Shown: positions 45,788 to 55,917, numbered from the stretch's first letter. The stretch: 64,000 nt of DNA from an uncultured Clostridia bacterium (GCA_934777505.1 CAKVNM010000002.1:1-64000); one strand, 5' to 3'. Made by a program: numbers and translations. The notes: generated from the letters alone by a model not told the origin.

Positions 45788-46447
45788 TTAAAATAGTTTG
45801 ATATATGCTGGCACGAATGCAAGCAATTCCATAGCTATATAGAATATTATAACATAAACTACGATTTGCATAAAATTATTTTTAACATAAAATAAAATTT
45901 GTCCTGTTTTTGGCAAAATGTTTATAACCTTGCCTTGAACTTGCTTTATCGTGTTAAATTCTGCTGTTGGACCTTCGCCCGCTGGAACTTGATTTCTGGT
46001 TGCTGGGCTATCGCCACTATCAAGATATGGTTGCAAAAATTCTTGATAAGAATTGAAATTGTTTGTCATAGTGACGATTGTTGCGCCATCAACATTGCAT
46101 TTTCGGTGGAAAATGACTCCCATGCTTTCAAAAGTGATTTCTTCACCAAAGTTGAATGAAGTTTTGTCCGCATAGTTTCCTTTTCCAGCCATTGCAACGA
46201 TTACATGGGTTGTATAGAATTTTCCAGAACCAAAAGTGATATAGTCGCCAACATTAAGGTTGTCGTAACTCATTTTTTTGTCGATAACCAAACTTTGATA
46301 AGGAATATCTGGTTCACTGCTCCACCCATTAACAAGGTAAGCCCTAAAACCGCAGATATAGCCTATTATTATTGTAAACAACAAAGCAAACAATATGCTT
46401 GAAGTTATCATACTAATGTTAATAAGTCGTTTTTTGTTTTTTTTCAT
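45788..46447 (-). CDS. sipW: SipW-type (ER-type) signal peptidase I, divergent
   Basis: This 219-residue membrane protease has one N-terminal helix (about 12-35), the catalytic-Ser region NGWSSEPDIPYQSLVI (usual SGSMEP; the Ser before Met is kept, Met replaced by Ser), GDYITF and TTHVIV with the His that replaces Lys in ER-type enzymes, and a C-terminal helix. The third conserved region, usually TKGDNN with an acidic residue, reads TMTNNFN here. An insert of about 30 residues precedes VQGKV. It would remove signal segments of the two proteins encoded next to it. It starts 10 bp after the giant lipoprotein gene. Confidence 0.82.
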   Translation of the reverse strand: MKKNKKRLINISMITSSILFALLFTIIIGYICGFRAYLVNGWSSEPDIPYQSLVIDKKMSYDNLNVGDYITFGSGKFYTTHVIVAMAGKGNYADKTSFNFGEEITFESMGVIFHRKCNVDGATIVTMTNNFNSYQEFLQPYLDSGDSPATRNQVPAGEGPTAEFNTIKQVQGKVINILPKTGQILFYVKNNFMQIVVYVIIFYIAMELLAFVPAYIKLF

Positions 46448-46457
46448 TGTTTTTTAC

Positions 46458-49400
46458 CTATTGAAGAACCCTTTTTGTTGTGTCGATAAATTTTTCGATT
46501 GTTTTATCTGCACTTTCGCCTTGAACATAAATAATAATGTTTGCACCTGTTGGCATGATTTCGCCAGCAGTTGTAACGCTAGAAGTTTCAAGAGCAAAGC
46601 CGTAAAGATTGTTGACCGTGCGGATTGTTTTGCCATTGTTTTGACCAATAATCACGCCGATATAAGTTTGAGCACTTGTTCCGTTTGTGCTGAATTGAAT
46701 GTTAGAAATTGTGCTGTTTTCGGTTACGACTGAGCCGTTTTCGTTGTAGCCAACGATACCGCCAACATAAACATACATATTTGAGAATGTTGTTGTGCTG
46801 TAAATAACCGACCTTGTTTGAAGATTGTCTGTTTCGTAAACGCCGTTTGAGTTGTCGTTGAAACATTTTGTGATTGTTCCGCTAAGAGCGTAGCCAACGA
46901 TACCGCCAGCATAGCCACTTTGAGAAACGCCGTTTTTGTTTCTTGACGAAGCAAGAACGCTTGCATGGTTTGCTGATTGAGTGATTAATCCAACAAATTC
47001 GGCAGATTGTTTTTCGTTAAATCCTGCAATACCGCCAGACATATTGGAGTTGATGTTGTCGTTTTCTAGGTCTAATCCGCCAACTGTGTTGTAGTTTACA
47101 CAATTTGTAATAACGCCTGCGTTGTAGCCTGCGATACCGCCCGAGATAACTTCGGCATTGTCGTTTCGTGCTGTTACAAAGGCATAGTTTTTACAATTTT
47201 GGATTGTTCCAAGGTTGTAGCCAACGATACCGCCAACATAACTGTTTAGGATACTAACAGAATATGGCTTGATTTCGCTAACGCCGTCATAGGAAGCATC
47301 GCTACCGCTAAGAACTGCACCCAAAGTGATATTAGAAATTGTGCCTTCATTTTTACCAACAAGACCACCAACATTTGTGCCGTTTGTGATAACAATGTAG
47401 TTAACGATTAAGTCGTAGATTTTTCCGTCTTTGCCAACATAGTCAAAGATTGAACTATTTTCGGCAACATTAGAAATATTAATGTTTGTGATAATTTTGT
47501 TGTTGCCGTTTACTGAGCCTGTGAATTTTTCTTCGGCAGAGCCAATATTGGCAATAGTGATTCCAGCAAAGTCGATGTTTGCGGAAAGTTTGTAGTGAGC
47601 GGATAAGTTGTAAGAAATAAAGTTGAATGTTTGAGCAGAGTCGATAATAAATGGATTTTCTTCTGTGCCTTCGCCACTACTAAACAAGCAGAAGTCGTAG
47701 CCAGTTGAATAATCTTGCTCGGTTGACTTGATTGTGTCGTGACCTTTTACGCAAGCAATAACTTTAAATCTGTAATAGCCCTTGCCACAAATGTTTTGGA
47801 ATAGTTTTGTTGTTTCTAAAATGCTTTCGGTGGCGGTGTTTGTCCAAATTTCTTCGGTTACTTCGCTTGCCGATTTGATATTTAGAGCAGTTGCTGTGTC
47901 GATATCAAGGAATTGATATTTGAGAACATAAGTTGTTTCAAAATCACCAACTTGAACTTGTGACCAAGTAACTTTTCCTGTGAATCTGCCGTCTTCGTCT
48001 TCAACAACCGTTAGAATTGGAGAAGGTGGAATGATAATTGTGATTGTGTCTGTAAACTCACTGCTAATATAATTAGTGTTGCCAAGTGTTTTGGCTTTTA
48101 TTTCGATTTGAGTATTTTCACCAATTTTTACGCCTTCGATTTCTTCACTAGATAGCAAGAACTCGTTGGTGGAGATTGTTTTTTCGAATTCCTTTTGGGT
48201 TTCGCCACTGATAACCTTAATGTAAATCAAGTATTCAATGTTAGTGTAAGAGTCATCAAGTTTGTCAAAAGTATACTTGCCGATTGTATTTGCTTGTTCA
48301 ACATAATCAATCTTTGCATTTTGTGGAGTTTTAAGTTTTTCGATATGTTCGATAACTTCGGTTGCATCTCCGCTGATATGACCCAAGTTGAACGAACTTG
48401 AATCAAGATTGGTGTCGCCCACCGTTCTAAGATAGAACGAGTATGTTTTGCCTGCTTGATATGATTCGCCTGCAAAGTCGAACTGTGTGATGCTGTTGTC
48501 TTTGATAATAACTGGAAGTCTATAATCTTTTTCATCATCGGCTTTGATATAAATCATCACGCCGTTTGGAGCATCTGCCCCGCTGAGTTTGTTCCATTTT
48601 AAAGAGCCGTCTTCGATTCTAACATTTGTTGGAGTTGCAAGTTTTTGGAATTTTTTGAGAGTTGAAAAATTGCTATTTAGATATGTTACATTTGTTCCCA
48701 AAACTTTTACTTGAACGGAATATTCGCCTTTTGCAAGTTTGAATTTTGTTCCGTCTGTGTTCATAAGTTCGCCACTGATATCAAGAGCGGTTGTGCCTGA
48801 TGCGATTTTTACATTAAATGCATTTTGATTTGCTTCTTGCGAATATGAGCCGTCTTTTTCGCTGAACACATAGAAGTTTGCACCCGAGATTTTAACCAAA
48901 TAGCCATTGCCTTCGACTGCGTTCCAGTTGATAATTCCGTTGTTAATATAAACACTGGTTGCAGAAAGTTTTTTAACAATTTCTGGAACGATAACATCGC
49001 TAACTTCGCCGTCAAGATAATATCCAGCACCTTTTGCTTGGACTTTGATACTGTAATCGCCAGCGGAGTATTTTTCTGGAAGTTCGTAACTGAAAATTGT
49101 GTTTGAAGATGTTAAGTAGTTTGAAATTTGACTAATTGTTTCTTTGCTTGTGTTTTTGTCTTTTGTAATCAAGATATTGTAGTTGTAGCCGTTAAGGTCG
49201 CCAGCACTATCAATATGATTAAAGATAATAACACCGTTTTCAACTTCTAGTCCTGTTGGAGTTGGAAGTTTGATAAATTCGCCATAATCTTTGGCTTCAA
49301 GAGTGTTAAGATAGATAACTTTGCCATAGTTGCTAGATTCTGCACCAACAACTTGAACTTTAATATTGTATGTTCCTGCAATAAATCTTTCGTCATTAAG

Positions 49401-52400
49401 GATTGATAAGGCATAACTTGTTTGACTTGCTTTAAATTCCTTTTTGATTGTTACTCCTGTTCGTGTAATTGTGAAGATATAGCCTTCGGCGTTTTCGATT
49501 GCATTCCATTTTAACATTCCGTCTGCAATTTGAAGATTGATATCAGTTAGAAGAATTAGTTTTACTTCTTCGGTGTAGTTGCTTGTAATAAAGCCGTCTG
49601 TGCTAGAAATTGCTCTAACTTTTACAACATAAGCGCCGTCTGTAATTCCGTTGTCACGCATATACTTTGTAAAGTTAAACGAAGTGTTAGAAATGCCGTC
49701 AAGACTGATTGTTTTTGTTGTGTCGTCTTCGTCTTGTGTTCCGTCTGGTTTGATAACAAGTTCGTAGCCACTGATGTTTGCGTCATAATTTTCGGTGAAA
49801 CTGATAATATATTCTTCGCTATCGTTTCTGTCAACTCTAAGTCCATAAACTTGTTCAAGTTTTGTAAAGTTCATATAACTTGTTGCGTCACTAACGATAT
49901 CGTTTTCAAATCCCCAAACTGGGTGCATTGAAATTCCTGTTTCGACTTTGTAGTTTAGCGGAGCGGAGATAACTCTTAGAGTGTGATTACCGTGAGTTAA
50001 ATCAATCTTTGTTCCGTCTATTCCGTTGAATTTTTTAAGGTCGTTAAGATTTACTGAACGCTGAGAGTTGAGTTTTCCAAGTTTTTCGTAGTTGATTGCA
50101 CCATTGTTGAAAACATCGTTTAAATCGTAAGGGTTATAGTACTCGCCGTCAATTTCGATGATGAATAGAACTCTTAGATATAGTGGCATTCCACCCATTC
50201 CTGCAAGGTTTAGGGCAGTGTTTTCCAATCCACTGTTTTCGGTGTTATAGATTGAACTCCAACTAAGATTTCCGTGCTTGTCGAGTTTTACATTTGTTGC
50301 TTGTTCAAGTTTTGTGCATTCGGCTTCTTCGCCAAAGCCACTATTTAATAGGTCTGTTCCGTTGCCGTAGGCTTCGATAGAAATTGTGTATGTGCCTGCT
50401 GGGTGAGTAAAGTCGTACTGACGAAGTGATTTCATATCGTAGTTTGCAATCACATTGCCACTACTGTTTTTAATTTTGATTGTATAGCCAATAGCGGAGT
50501 TGTTTCCAACTGACACGCTATTCCATGTTACTGTTCCCGGCAAAGTTTCATACTGTCCGCTTTGAACAATTTGCATTGCGCCAGTAACTGTTACTGTTGG
50601 TCTTGGAAGTCTGCTGAAATTGAGTTCGGCAGTGTTTGGGCTGGACAAAATTAGATTGTTGCCTTGCTTGCCAGATGTTCCCATGATTTTTACGCTGAGT
50701 CTGTATGTTCCAGCGCCGTATGTTTGGGTGTTGCTAAAATCAAACGAGTTGTTTAGTCCTTCGTAAAGGTCGAGTTCGTTTCGGTTGCCTTCAAGGTCGG
50801 CATAAATGCAAGTAACTTTGAATTTTGCACCTTCAAAACTGCTTGGGATTGAGTCCCACATTGCAACTGAGTTTTTGATAACAAGGTTGGTTACTTCTGG
50901 TGCTTGCCAAACTTTTAAAGTTGCACTGTAATCACTAGAAATATGATTTGTGTAATCCCCTGGGAAGTATGCTTTGTAGGAGTAACTTCCGTCACGATTG
51001 ATTTGCTTTTCGATTACTGCGTTTGGAGTGTCGGCTTCGCTAGAAGTACATTTGATAGTTCCATCTTCGACCGACAAAGTTGGAGCCATATATTTTGTAA
51101 GAGAAAGAATATCTGAAAAGTTTGAAGCAAAACTGCCAACAAGATTTTTGTTTGTTTGCGAGTTTGCGTTTCCGCCAAGTGCTTTTACTCTAACATTATA
51201 GTTTCCACTCGCATAGTCGGCAAAACTGTATGAAGTTTGTTTTTTCATATCAATTTCTGTGCCGTTGATATTCAAAATATAACCCGAAGCATTTGCCACG
51301 CTCGACCAGTTAAGTTCGCCTTTTACAAGACTAAATTCTGGGCTAGCAAGTTTTTCGGCATAAGCAATTTCGCTATAATCACTTGTTAGATATTTTGTGT
51401 TGTCGCCAATAAGTTTGATTTGATATGAAAACTCTCCTGCACTGAGCGAAGCAGGCAAAGTATATTCGTTTGTTACAACTGAATCTGTAACAATATTTTC
51501 GCCGATGGTCAAAATAATATCATATCTTGATGCGTGGCTGTCTGCTTGCCAAGTTAGTTTGTTTTCGGTTACGGCAAAAGTTGAGATGCTTGGAGCAGAA
51601 AGTTTTGTAACAGCGAGTTCTGTTGTAAAGTCGCTATCTGCTGTGTTTTCGGCATCACTAACGCTTGCCACTTTGATAACATAGTCGCCTTTGAACATTT
51701 CGCCAAACTCAAAATAATTTTGATTTGAACCAGTGTTAAGCGAATAGGCGCTGTCGTAGTAAGTTGAGCCGTTATAAATTCCTGTAAACGAGATTTTGTA
51801 GGAGTCGGCGTATTCATTTCTATCCCAAGTGATAACGCCGTTTTCTACTCTAAGATTTGTTGGAGCGTCAAGTTTGTTAATGGATTTTGTTGCTGTAAAT
51901 TCGCTAGAAATTGTGCTATTTCCATCGCCAAGTGCTCTAATTTTTAGGGTGTGAGAACCGCTTTGCAATTCTTCTGGAACAGCAAAGGACAAATCTTTTG
52001 TTGTTGCAACAAGTCTTGCAGTGTTGTCGCCAAGCACTTCGTAAACTTCGTAGGCTAGTGGAACTGCATCGTTGTCCATAACAACTGCGTCCCAAGTGAA
52101 CACTTTTTGATAGTTGAAATGTTTTGGAACTGAAAGTTTTGTAACCTTTACATACGCTGGAACGGAGTTGTAGTATGTACAATCGCTTTCGGTTGTTTGT
52201 TCGCTATCGCCAAGTGCTGTGATTTTGAATGTGTATTCCCCGTCTCTATCAAAACTAACTTGCTTTGATGTTTCAGTTAAGGTTTCGGCTGGAAGCGAAT
52301 TGATTTGAAGTGCATAACTTGTTGCACCTTCGACTGCGTCCCAAGTTAGAACGCCGTTGCTATGTTTAAAGTTTTGAACTGAGCCAAGAACCATAAAAGT

Positions 52401-53036
52401 TAGTTCTTCGCTATAATTGGAGTCGAAATCGCTAACGCCAGACAAGGCTTTGACTTTAACAGAAAGTTTTTCGCCTTTGCTAAAATCTTCAAAAAAGTTG
52501 TTTTGTGGCGAAACATATTCTTTGCCGTTGATAAGGAGTTTGTAGCCAATAAAGCCGTCATCAACCGTATTAGTTGTTGCGTCCCACTCTATTCTGCCGT
52601 TTTCTGCGTTATAGTGTAAATTTGTGATTGGAGAAAGTTGCGACTTAACCTTTTGCACAATAACATGGCAACTTGTTTGAACATCTGGGTTGCCTTTCAT
52701 TCTAACGCCAATATATGTTTGAGCCTTGTCGACTTCAATCGACTTTGCTTTTACAACAAAAGTGTCGCCAGTGTTTTCCTTGGCGCTAATTTCAATAAGA
52801 CTTGTGTTGTAAGAAAAAAACTCAATGTCTGTTTGATTGGCATTTGCAGGCTTATACGACACAACAAATTCTTCGCTGGACGAAACATTGTTTGTTGTGT
52901 AGAGAGTTATTTCTCGTTTGTCGAGTGTGATTTGTGTTACTGCAATTTTTTTGACTTCTTCTCCGCAAGCGCTAAAAGAAATTGCCATCAAAATTGAGCA
53001 AATACATAGGCAAAATAGTTTTAGATACTTTTTCAT
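46458..53036 (-). CDS. Giant modular lipoprotein: FnIII-like repeats plus GLUG beta-helix
   Basis: This 2192-residue protein starts with a lipoprotein signal (lipobox FSAC, Cys24). Residues about 28-130 form a Big_2-like Ig domain (KIAVTQITLDKREITLY). From about 133 to 1787 come about 17 modules of 60-150 residues, mostly 85-100, with start (A/S)P.NL..., a central W (GVITWD, GELNWSS, GMLKWNA), a strand ending Y.(V/I)K(V/I).A.G and a closing (T/E)KL. From about 1788 to the end there are about seven GLUG-type repeats (VGGLVGKNEGTISN, VGGIVGYNLGTIQNC). The layout suits a long stalk with a beta-helical head. The start follows AAGGAG, and a TTGATA-17-TAAAAT promoter heads this four-gene operon. 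Confidence 0.9.
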   Translation of the reverse strand: MKKYLKLFCLCICSILMAISFSACGEEVKKIAVTQITLDKREITLYTTNNVSSSEEFVVSYKPANANQTDIEFFSYNTSLIEISAKENTGDTFVVKAKSIEVDKAQTYIGVRMKGNPDVQTSCHVIVQKVKSQLSPITNLHYNAENGRIEWDATTNTVDDGFIGYKLLINGKEYVSPQNNFFEDFSKGEKLSVKVKALSGVSDFDSNYSEELTFMVLGSVQNFKHSNGVLTWDAVEGATSYALQINSLPAETLTETSKQVSFDRDGEYTFKITALGDSEQTTESDCTYYNSVPAYVKVTKLSVPKHFNYQKVFTWDAVVMDNDAVPLAYEVYEVLGDNTARLVATTKDLSFAVPEELQSGSHTLKIRALGDGNSTISSEFTATKSINKLDAPTNLRVENGVITWDRNEYADSYKISFTGIYNGSTYYDSAYSLNTGSNQNYFEFGEMFKGDYVIKVASVSDAENTADSDFTTELAVTKLSAPSISTFAVTENKLTWQADSHASRYDIILTIGENIVTDSVVTNEYTLPASLSAGEFSYQIKLIGDNTKYLTSDYSEIAYAEKLASPEFSLVKGELNWSSVANASGYILNINGTEIDMKKQTSYSFADYASGNYNVRVKALGGNANSQTNKNLVGSFASNFSDILSLTKYMAPTLSVEDGTIKCTSSEADTPNAVIEKQINRDGSYSYKAYFPGDYTNHISSDYSATLKVWQAPEVTNLVIKNSVAMWDSIPSSFEGAKFKVTCIYADLEGNRNELDLYEGLNNSFDFSNTQTYGAGTYRLSVKIMGTSGKQGNNLILSSPNTAELNFSRLPRPTVTVTGAMQIVQSGQYETLPGTVTWNSVSVGNNSAIGYTIKIKNSSGNVIANYDMKSLRQYDFTHPAGTYTISIEAYGNGTDLLNSGFGEEAECTKLEQATNVKLDKHGNLSWSSIYNTENSGLENTALNLAGMGGMPLYLRVLFIIEIDGEYYNPYDLNDVFNNGAINYEKLGKLNSQRSVNLNDLKKFNGIDGTKIDLTHGNHTLRVISAPLNYKVETGISMHPVWGFENDIVSDATSYMNFTKLEQVYGLRVDRNDSEEYIISFTENYDANISGYELVIKPDGTQDEDDTTKTISLDGISNTSFNFTKYMRDNGITDGAYVVKVRAISSTDGFITSNYTEEVKLILLTDINLQIADGMLKWNAIENAEGYIFTITRTGVTIKKEFKASQTSYALSILNDERFIAGTYNIKVQVVGAESSNYGKVIYLNTLEAKDYGEFIKLPTPTGLEVENGVIIFNHIDSAGDLNGYNYNILITKDKNTSKETISQISNYLTSSNTIFSYELPEKYSAGDYSIKVQAKGAGYYLDGEVSDVIVPEIVKKLSATSVYINNGIINWNAVEGNGYLVKISGANFYVFSEKDGSYSQEANQNAFNVKIASGTTALDISGELMNTDGTKFKLAKGEYSVQVKVLGTNVTYLNSNFSTLKKFQKLATPTNVRIEDGSLKWNKLSGADAPNGVMIYIKADDEKDYRLPVIIKDNSITQFDFAGESYQAGKTYSFYLRTVGDTNLDSSSFNLGHISGDATEVIEHIEKLKTPQNAKIDYVEQANTIGKYTFDKLDDSYTNIEYLIYIKVISGETQKEFEKTISTNEFLLSSEEIEGVKIGENTQIEIKAKTLGNTNYISSEFTDTITIIIPPSPILTVVEDEDGRFTGKVTWSQVQVGDFETTYVLKYQFLDIDTATALNIKSASEVTEEIWTNTATESILETTKLFQNICGKGYYRFKVIACVKGHDTIKSTEQDYSTGYDFCLFSSGEGTEENPFIIDSAQTFNFISYNLSAHYKLSANIDFAGITIANIGSAEEKFTGSVNGNNKIITNINISNVAENSSIFDYVGKDGKIYDLIVNYIVITNGTNVGGLVGKNEGTISNITLGAVLSGSDASYDGVSEIKPYSVSILNSYVGGIVGYNLGTIQNCKNYAFVTARNDNAEVISGGIAGYNAGVITNCVNYNTVGGLDLENDNINSNMSGGIAGFNEKQSAEFVGLITQSANHASVLASSRNKNGVSQSGYAGGIVGYALSGTITKCFNDNSNGVYETDNLQTRSVIYSTTTFSNMYVYVGGIVGYNENGSVVTENSTISNIQFSTNGTSAQTYIGVIIGQNNGKTIRTVNNLYGFALETSSVTTAGEIMPTGANIIIYVQGESADKTIEKFIDTTKRVLQ

Positions 53037-53064
53037 TAGAAAACTCCTTAAATTTATACAAATT

Positions 53065-53093
53065 TATTTTAACACTCATTTTAAAAATTATCA
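53065..53093 (-). promoter_or_regulatory. Promoter of the locus B operon
   Basis: On the minus strand TTGATA (53088-53093), 17 bp and TAAAAT (53065-53070) lie 28 bp before the ATG, after the ychF terminator, so the four-gene operon has its own promoter. Confidence 0.78.
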
Positions 53094-53129
53094 AAATAAA
53101 ATTAAGGGGTATTTATTATTATATAATAA

Positions 53130-53167
53130 AAATAAAATGAGAAACAGTCCTAAAAACCGTTTCTCAT
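53130..53167 (-). terminator. Terminator of ychF
   Basis: A 10-bp stem (AATGAGAAAC/GTTTCTCATT) is followed by a T-rich tract on the minus strand. Confidence 0.85.
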
Positions 53168-53191
53168 TGATAATTATTCTCATTTTGGTTG

Positions 53192-54286
53192 TTAAACATT
53201 GAATTTGAATAGCATAACATCGCCGTCTTGAACGACATAGTCCTTGCCTTCCATTCTAACTTTGCCCTTTTCTTTTGCTTTGACATAGCCACCGAGTTCG
53301 AGCAAGTCGTGATAGTCACAAACTTCGGCTTTGATAAAGCCCCTTTCAAAATCGCTGTGGATTTTTCCCGCAGCCTGTGGTGCTTTTGTGCCTTTTTTGA
53401 TTGTCCAAGCCCTAACTTCTTTTTCACCAGCAGTCAAGAAACTAATAAGTCCTAGTAGCCTATATGACGCTGTAATCAAACTATCAAGTCCGCTGTGCTT
53501 AATTCCAAGGTCTTCGTAGAACATTTGCTTTTCTTCTGCGCCAAGTTTGGAAATTTCGTCTTCGATTTTTGCACTTAGAACGATAACTTCTGCCCCTTCC
53601 TTGCTTGCCTGTTCTTTGACCATTTTAACATACTTGTTATCGTCACTTGTTGCAACATCGTTTTCACTAATATTGGCAGCGTAAATTACTGGCTTGCTTG
53701 TTAACAAAAAGAAAGATTTTAAAAGTTGAGACTCAGTATCAGTTAAGTCTAGTTCCCTAAGACTTTTCTCATGTTCCAAGCAATCTTTGCACTTCAACAA
53801 AAGAGCATATTCTTCTTGTGCTTGTTTGTCGCCTTGCTTTGCTTGTTTTTCGGCTTTGGAAATTTTTGTTTGCACACTTTCTAGGTCGGCAAGAATCAAC
53901 TCCAAATTGATAGTTCTCATATCATCAAGTGGGTCAATTTTGTTGTTAACATGAATGATTTTGCTATCTTCAAAGCACCTAACAACATGAACGATTGCAT
54001 CAACTTCTCTAATATGGCTCAAAAACTTGTTGCCGAGTCCTTCGCCGTGGCTTGCACCTTTTACAATTCCCGCAATATCAACAAATTCGATGATTGCTGG
54101 TGTGATTTTTTGTGTGTGATATAGTTCTCCAAGTTTGTCTAGTCTTTCGTCTGGAACAGCAACAATTCCAACATTTGGTTCGATTGTGCAGAATGGGTAG
54201 TTCTGTGCTTCTGCTCCCGCATTTGTTATCGCATTAAATAATGTACTCTTGCCAACATTTGGCAATCCTACTACGCCTAATTTCAT
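53192..54286 (-). CDS. ychF: Redox-regulated ATPase YchF (Obg family)
   Basis: This 364-residue protein has the P-loop GLPNVGKST at residues 7-15, DIAG near 69, the altered base-recognition motif (NISE near 204) that makes YchF prefer ATP over GTP, and a C-terminal TGS domain (RAWTIKKGTKAPQAAGKIHSDFERGFIKAEV). YchF binds ribosomes and affects stress responses. Length is typical. The start follows GGAGAG. It is monocistronic. Confidence 0.96.
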   Translation of the reverse strand: MKLGVVGLPNVGKSTLFNAITNAGAEAQNYPFCTIEPNVGIVAVPDERLDKLGELYHTQKITPAIIEFVDIAGIVKGASHGEGLGNKFLSHIREVDAIVHVVRCFEDSKIIHVNNKIDPLDDMRTINLELILADLESVQTKISKAEKQAKQGDKQAQEEYALLLKCKDCLEHEKSLRELDLTDTESQLLKSFFLLTSKPVIYAANISENDVATSDDNKYVKMVKEQASKEGAEVIVLSAKIEDEISKLGAEEKQMFYEDLGIKHSGLDSLITASYRLLGLISFLTAGEKEVRAWTIKKGTKAPQAAGKIHSDFERGFIKAEVCDYHDLLELGGYVKAKEKGKVRMEGKDYVVQDGDVMLFKFNV

Positions 54287-54371
54287 AGTTTTTTCTCTCC
54301 TAACCCATATAATATATCACAACAAAACAAATTTGCAAACTAATTAAAATGTTTTGCTAGGCAAAATCATT

Positions 54372-54400
54372 TTGAAATCTTTTTTTGAGTGTTGTATAAT
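54372..54400 (+). promoter_or_regulatory. Leaderless promoter of mnmE
   Basis: TTGAAA (54372-54377), 17 bp and TATAAT (54395-54400) are followed by TTTTAT and the ATG at 54407. There is no Shine-Dalgarno site. Confidence 0.88.
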
Positions 54401-54406
54401 TTTTAT

Positions 54407-55768
54407 ATGGAAAACAAAACAATATGTGCAATCAGCACGCCGATTGGAAATGGCGGAATTAGTATCGTAAGACTTAGTGGCAAAGACTCATTTAAAATCA
54501 TTGCCAAAATCTGCGAAAAGAAAGACAATTTTGAGCCACGAAAACTTTACTTAACAAACATTAAAACCGAGAACTTTTGCGACAAAGCACTCGTTGTGCA
54601 TTTTTCTAGTCCCAACTCATACACTGGCGAAGATATGGCGGAAATTCAGTGTCATGGTGGGGTCGTTATTGCAAAGGGAATTTTGAATGCACTAATCAAA
54701 AATGGAGCAGTTCTTGCCGAAGCGGGCGAGTTTACAAAGCGAGCATTTTTGAACGGAAAGTTGAGTTTGGAAGAAGCCGAAGGCGTGATTGATATGATTA
54801 ATGCCGAAAGCGAAGAAGCCGTAAAAGCGGGCTACAACCTTATGAGTGGAAAGTTGTTTGACGAGATTAAAAAACTCAAAGACGAACTAACAACTTGCAT
54901 TGCAGAGATTGATGTTTCTATGGACTACCCAGAAGAAGACATTGAACATATTGCATCAAACAAAGTGAAAAAGGTGTTAGAAAAATCACTAGCCGAAACC
55001 GAAAAGTTGATTTTAACAAGCGAAACCGGAAAGCAAGTTAAAAACGGAATTAATGTTTTAATCATCGGCAAGCCAAATGTTGGAAAGAGCAGTCTTTTAA
55101 ACTCCCTACTCGGCTATGACCGAGCAATCGTAACCGACATTGCGGGAACAACTCGTGACACGGTGGAAGAAAGTTATCAATACAACGGAATATGTTTTAA
55201 CCTAATCGACACAGCAGGAATTCACGAGAGTAGCAATCTTGTTGAAAAAATGGGTATTCAAAAAGCCGAACAGCAAATTGCGGGAGCGGACATAATTTTG
55301 GTCGTGCTTGACGCAAGCATTGGACTAAGCCAAGATGACGAATACATTTTGGAAAAGACCAAAAACTTTAAAACACTCTACGCCCTAAATAAAACCGACC
55401 TTGACATCTGCAAGTCCGTGATTGACACAATCAAAACAAAATATCACGCTGACGGCAAGATTATTGAAATCAGCGCCTTAAAGCAGAACAATATTTTAGG
55501 ACTTAAACAAAAAATTTTTGACACCGTTGTGGACAAAAAAATGCTATCAAGCCAACTACTCATAACCAACGCTCGTCACGAAGAAGCCTTGCTTGAAGCC
55601 AAGCAGTCAATCAAAAAAGCAATGGAAAGTTTGGCAAATGGACTAAGCCTTGACTTAGTTTGCTTGGACATAAAGGAAGCATGGAACAGCCTTGGAAAAA
55701 TCACAGGCGAAACTTCAACCGAAGAAATTGTTGACAGAATTTTTGAAAAGTTCTGCTTGGGAAAATAG
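54407..55768 (+). CDS. mnmE: tRNA modification GTPase MnmE
   Basis: This 453-residue GTPase works with MnmG to place the aminomethyl-type group on U34 of tRNAs. It has the N-terminal tetrahydrofolate-binding domain (GGISIVRLSG), the inserted G domain with GKPNVGKSS near residue 222, DTAG near 268, NKTD near 328, and the C-terminal CLGK whose Cys is conserved. The start is at 54407: upstream frames would begin inside the -10 box. The -10 ends 6 nt before the ATG, so the mRNA is predicted leaderless. Its partner mnmG is 3.9 kb downstream with a leadered promoter. Confidence 0.96.
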   Translation: MENKTICAISTPIGNGGISIVRLSGKDSFKIIAKICEKKDNFEPRKLYLTNIKTENFCDKALVVHFSSPNSYTGEDMAEIQCHGGVVIAKGILNALIKNGAVLAEAGEFTKRAFLNGKLSLEEAEGVIDMINAESEEAVKAGYNLMSGKLFDEIKKLKDELTTCIAEIDVSMDYPEEDIEHIASNKVKKVLEKSLAETEKLILTSETGKQVKNGINVLIIGKPNVGKSSLLNSLLGYDRAIVTDIAGTTRDTVEESYQYNGICFNLIDTAGIHESSNLVEKMGIQKAEQQIAGADIILVVLDASIGLSQDDEYILEKTKNFKTLYALNKTDLDICKSVIDTIKTKYHADGKIIEISALKQNNILGLKQKIFDTVVDKKMLSSQLLITNARHEEALLEAKQSIKKAMESLANGLSLDLVCLDIKEAWNSLGKITGETSTEEIVDRIFEKFCLGK

Positions 55769-55885
55769 GTTGAAAAAATTACTAATTGTAATAATGTTAG
55801 TTGCAAATATTTGATTGTAATAAACGGTTACTTTATAAAAATTGCAATTAAAAATCTCACAGAAAGTAACGAAATCACATAACTA

Positions 55886-55917
55886 AAAAGCACTATTAGT
55901 TTGAATAGTGTTTTTTG
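55886..55917 (+). terminator. Terminator downstream of mnmE
   Basis: The stem CACTATT/AATAGTG with a 6-nt loop is followed by six Ts. It lies about 120 nt past the mnmE stop. Confidence 0.8.
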
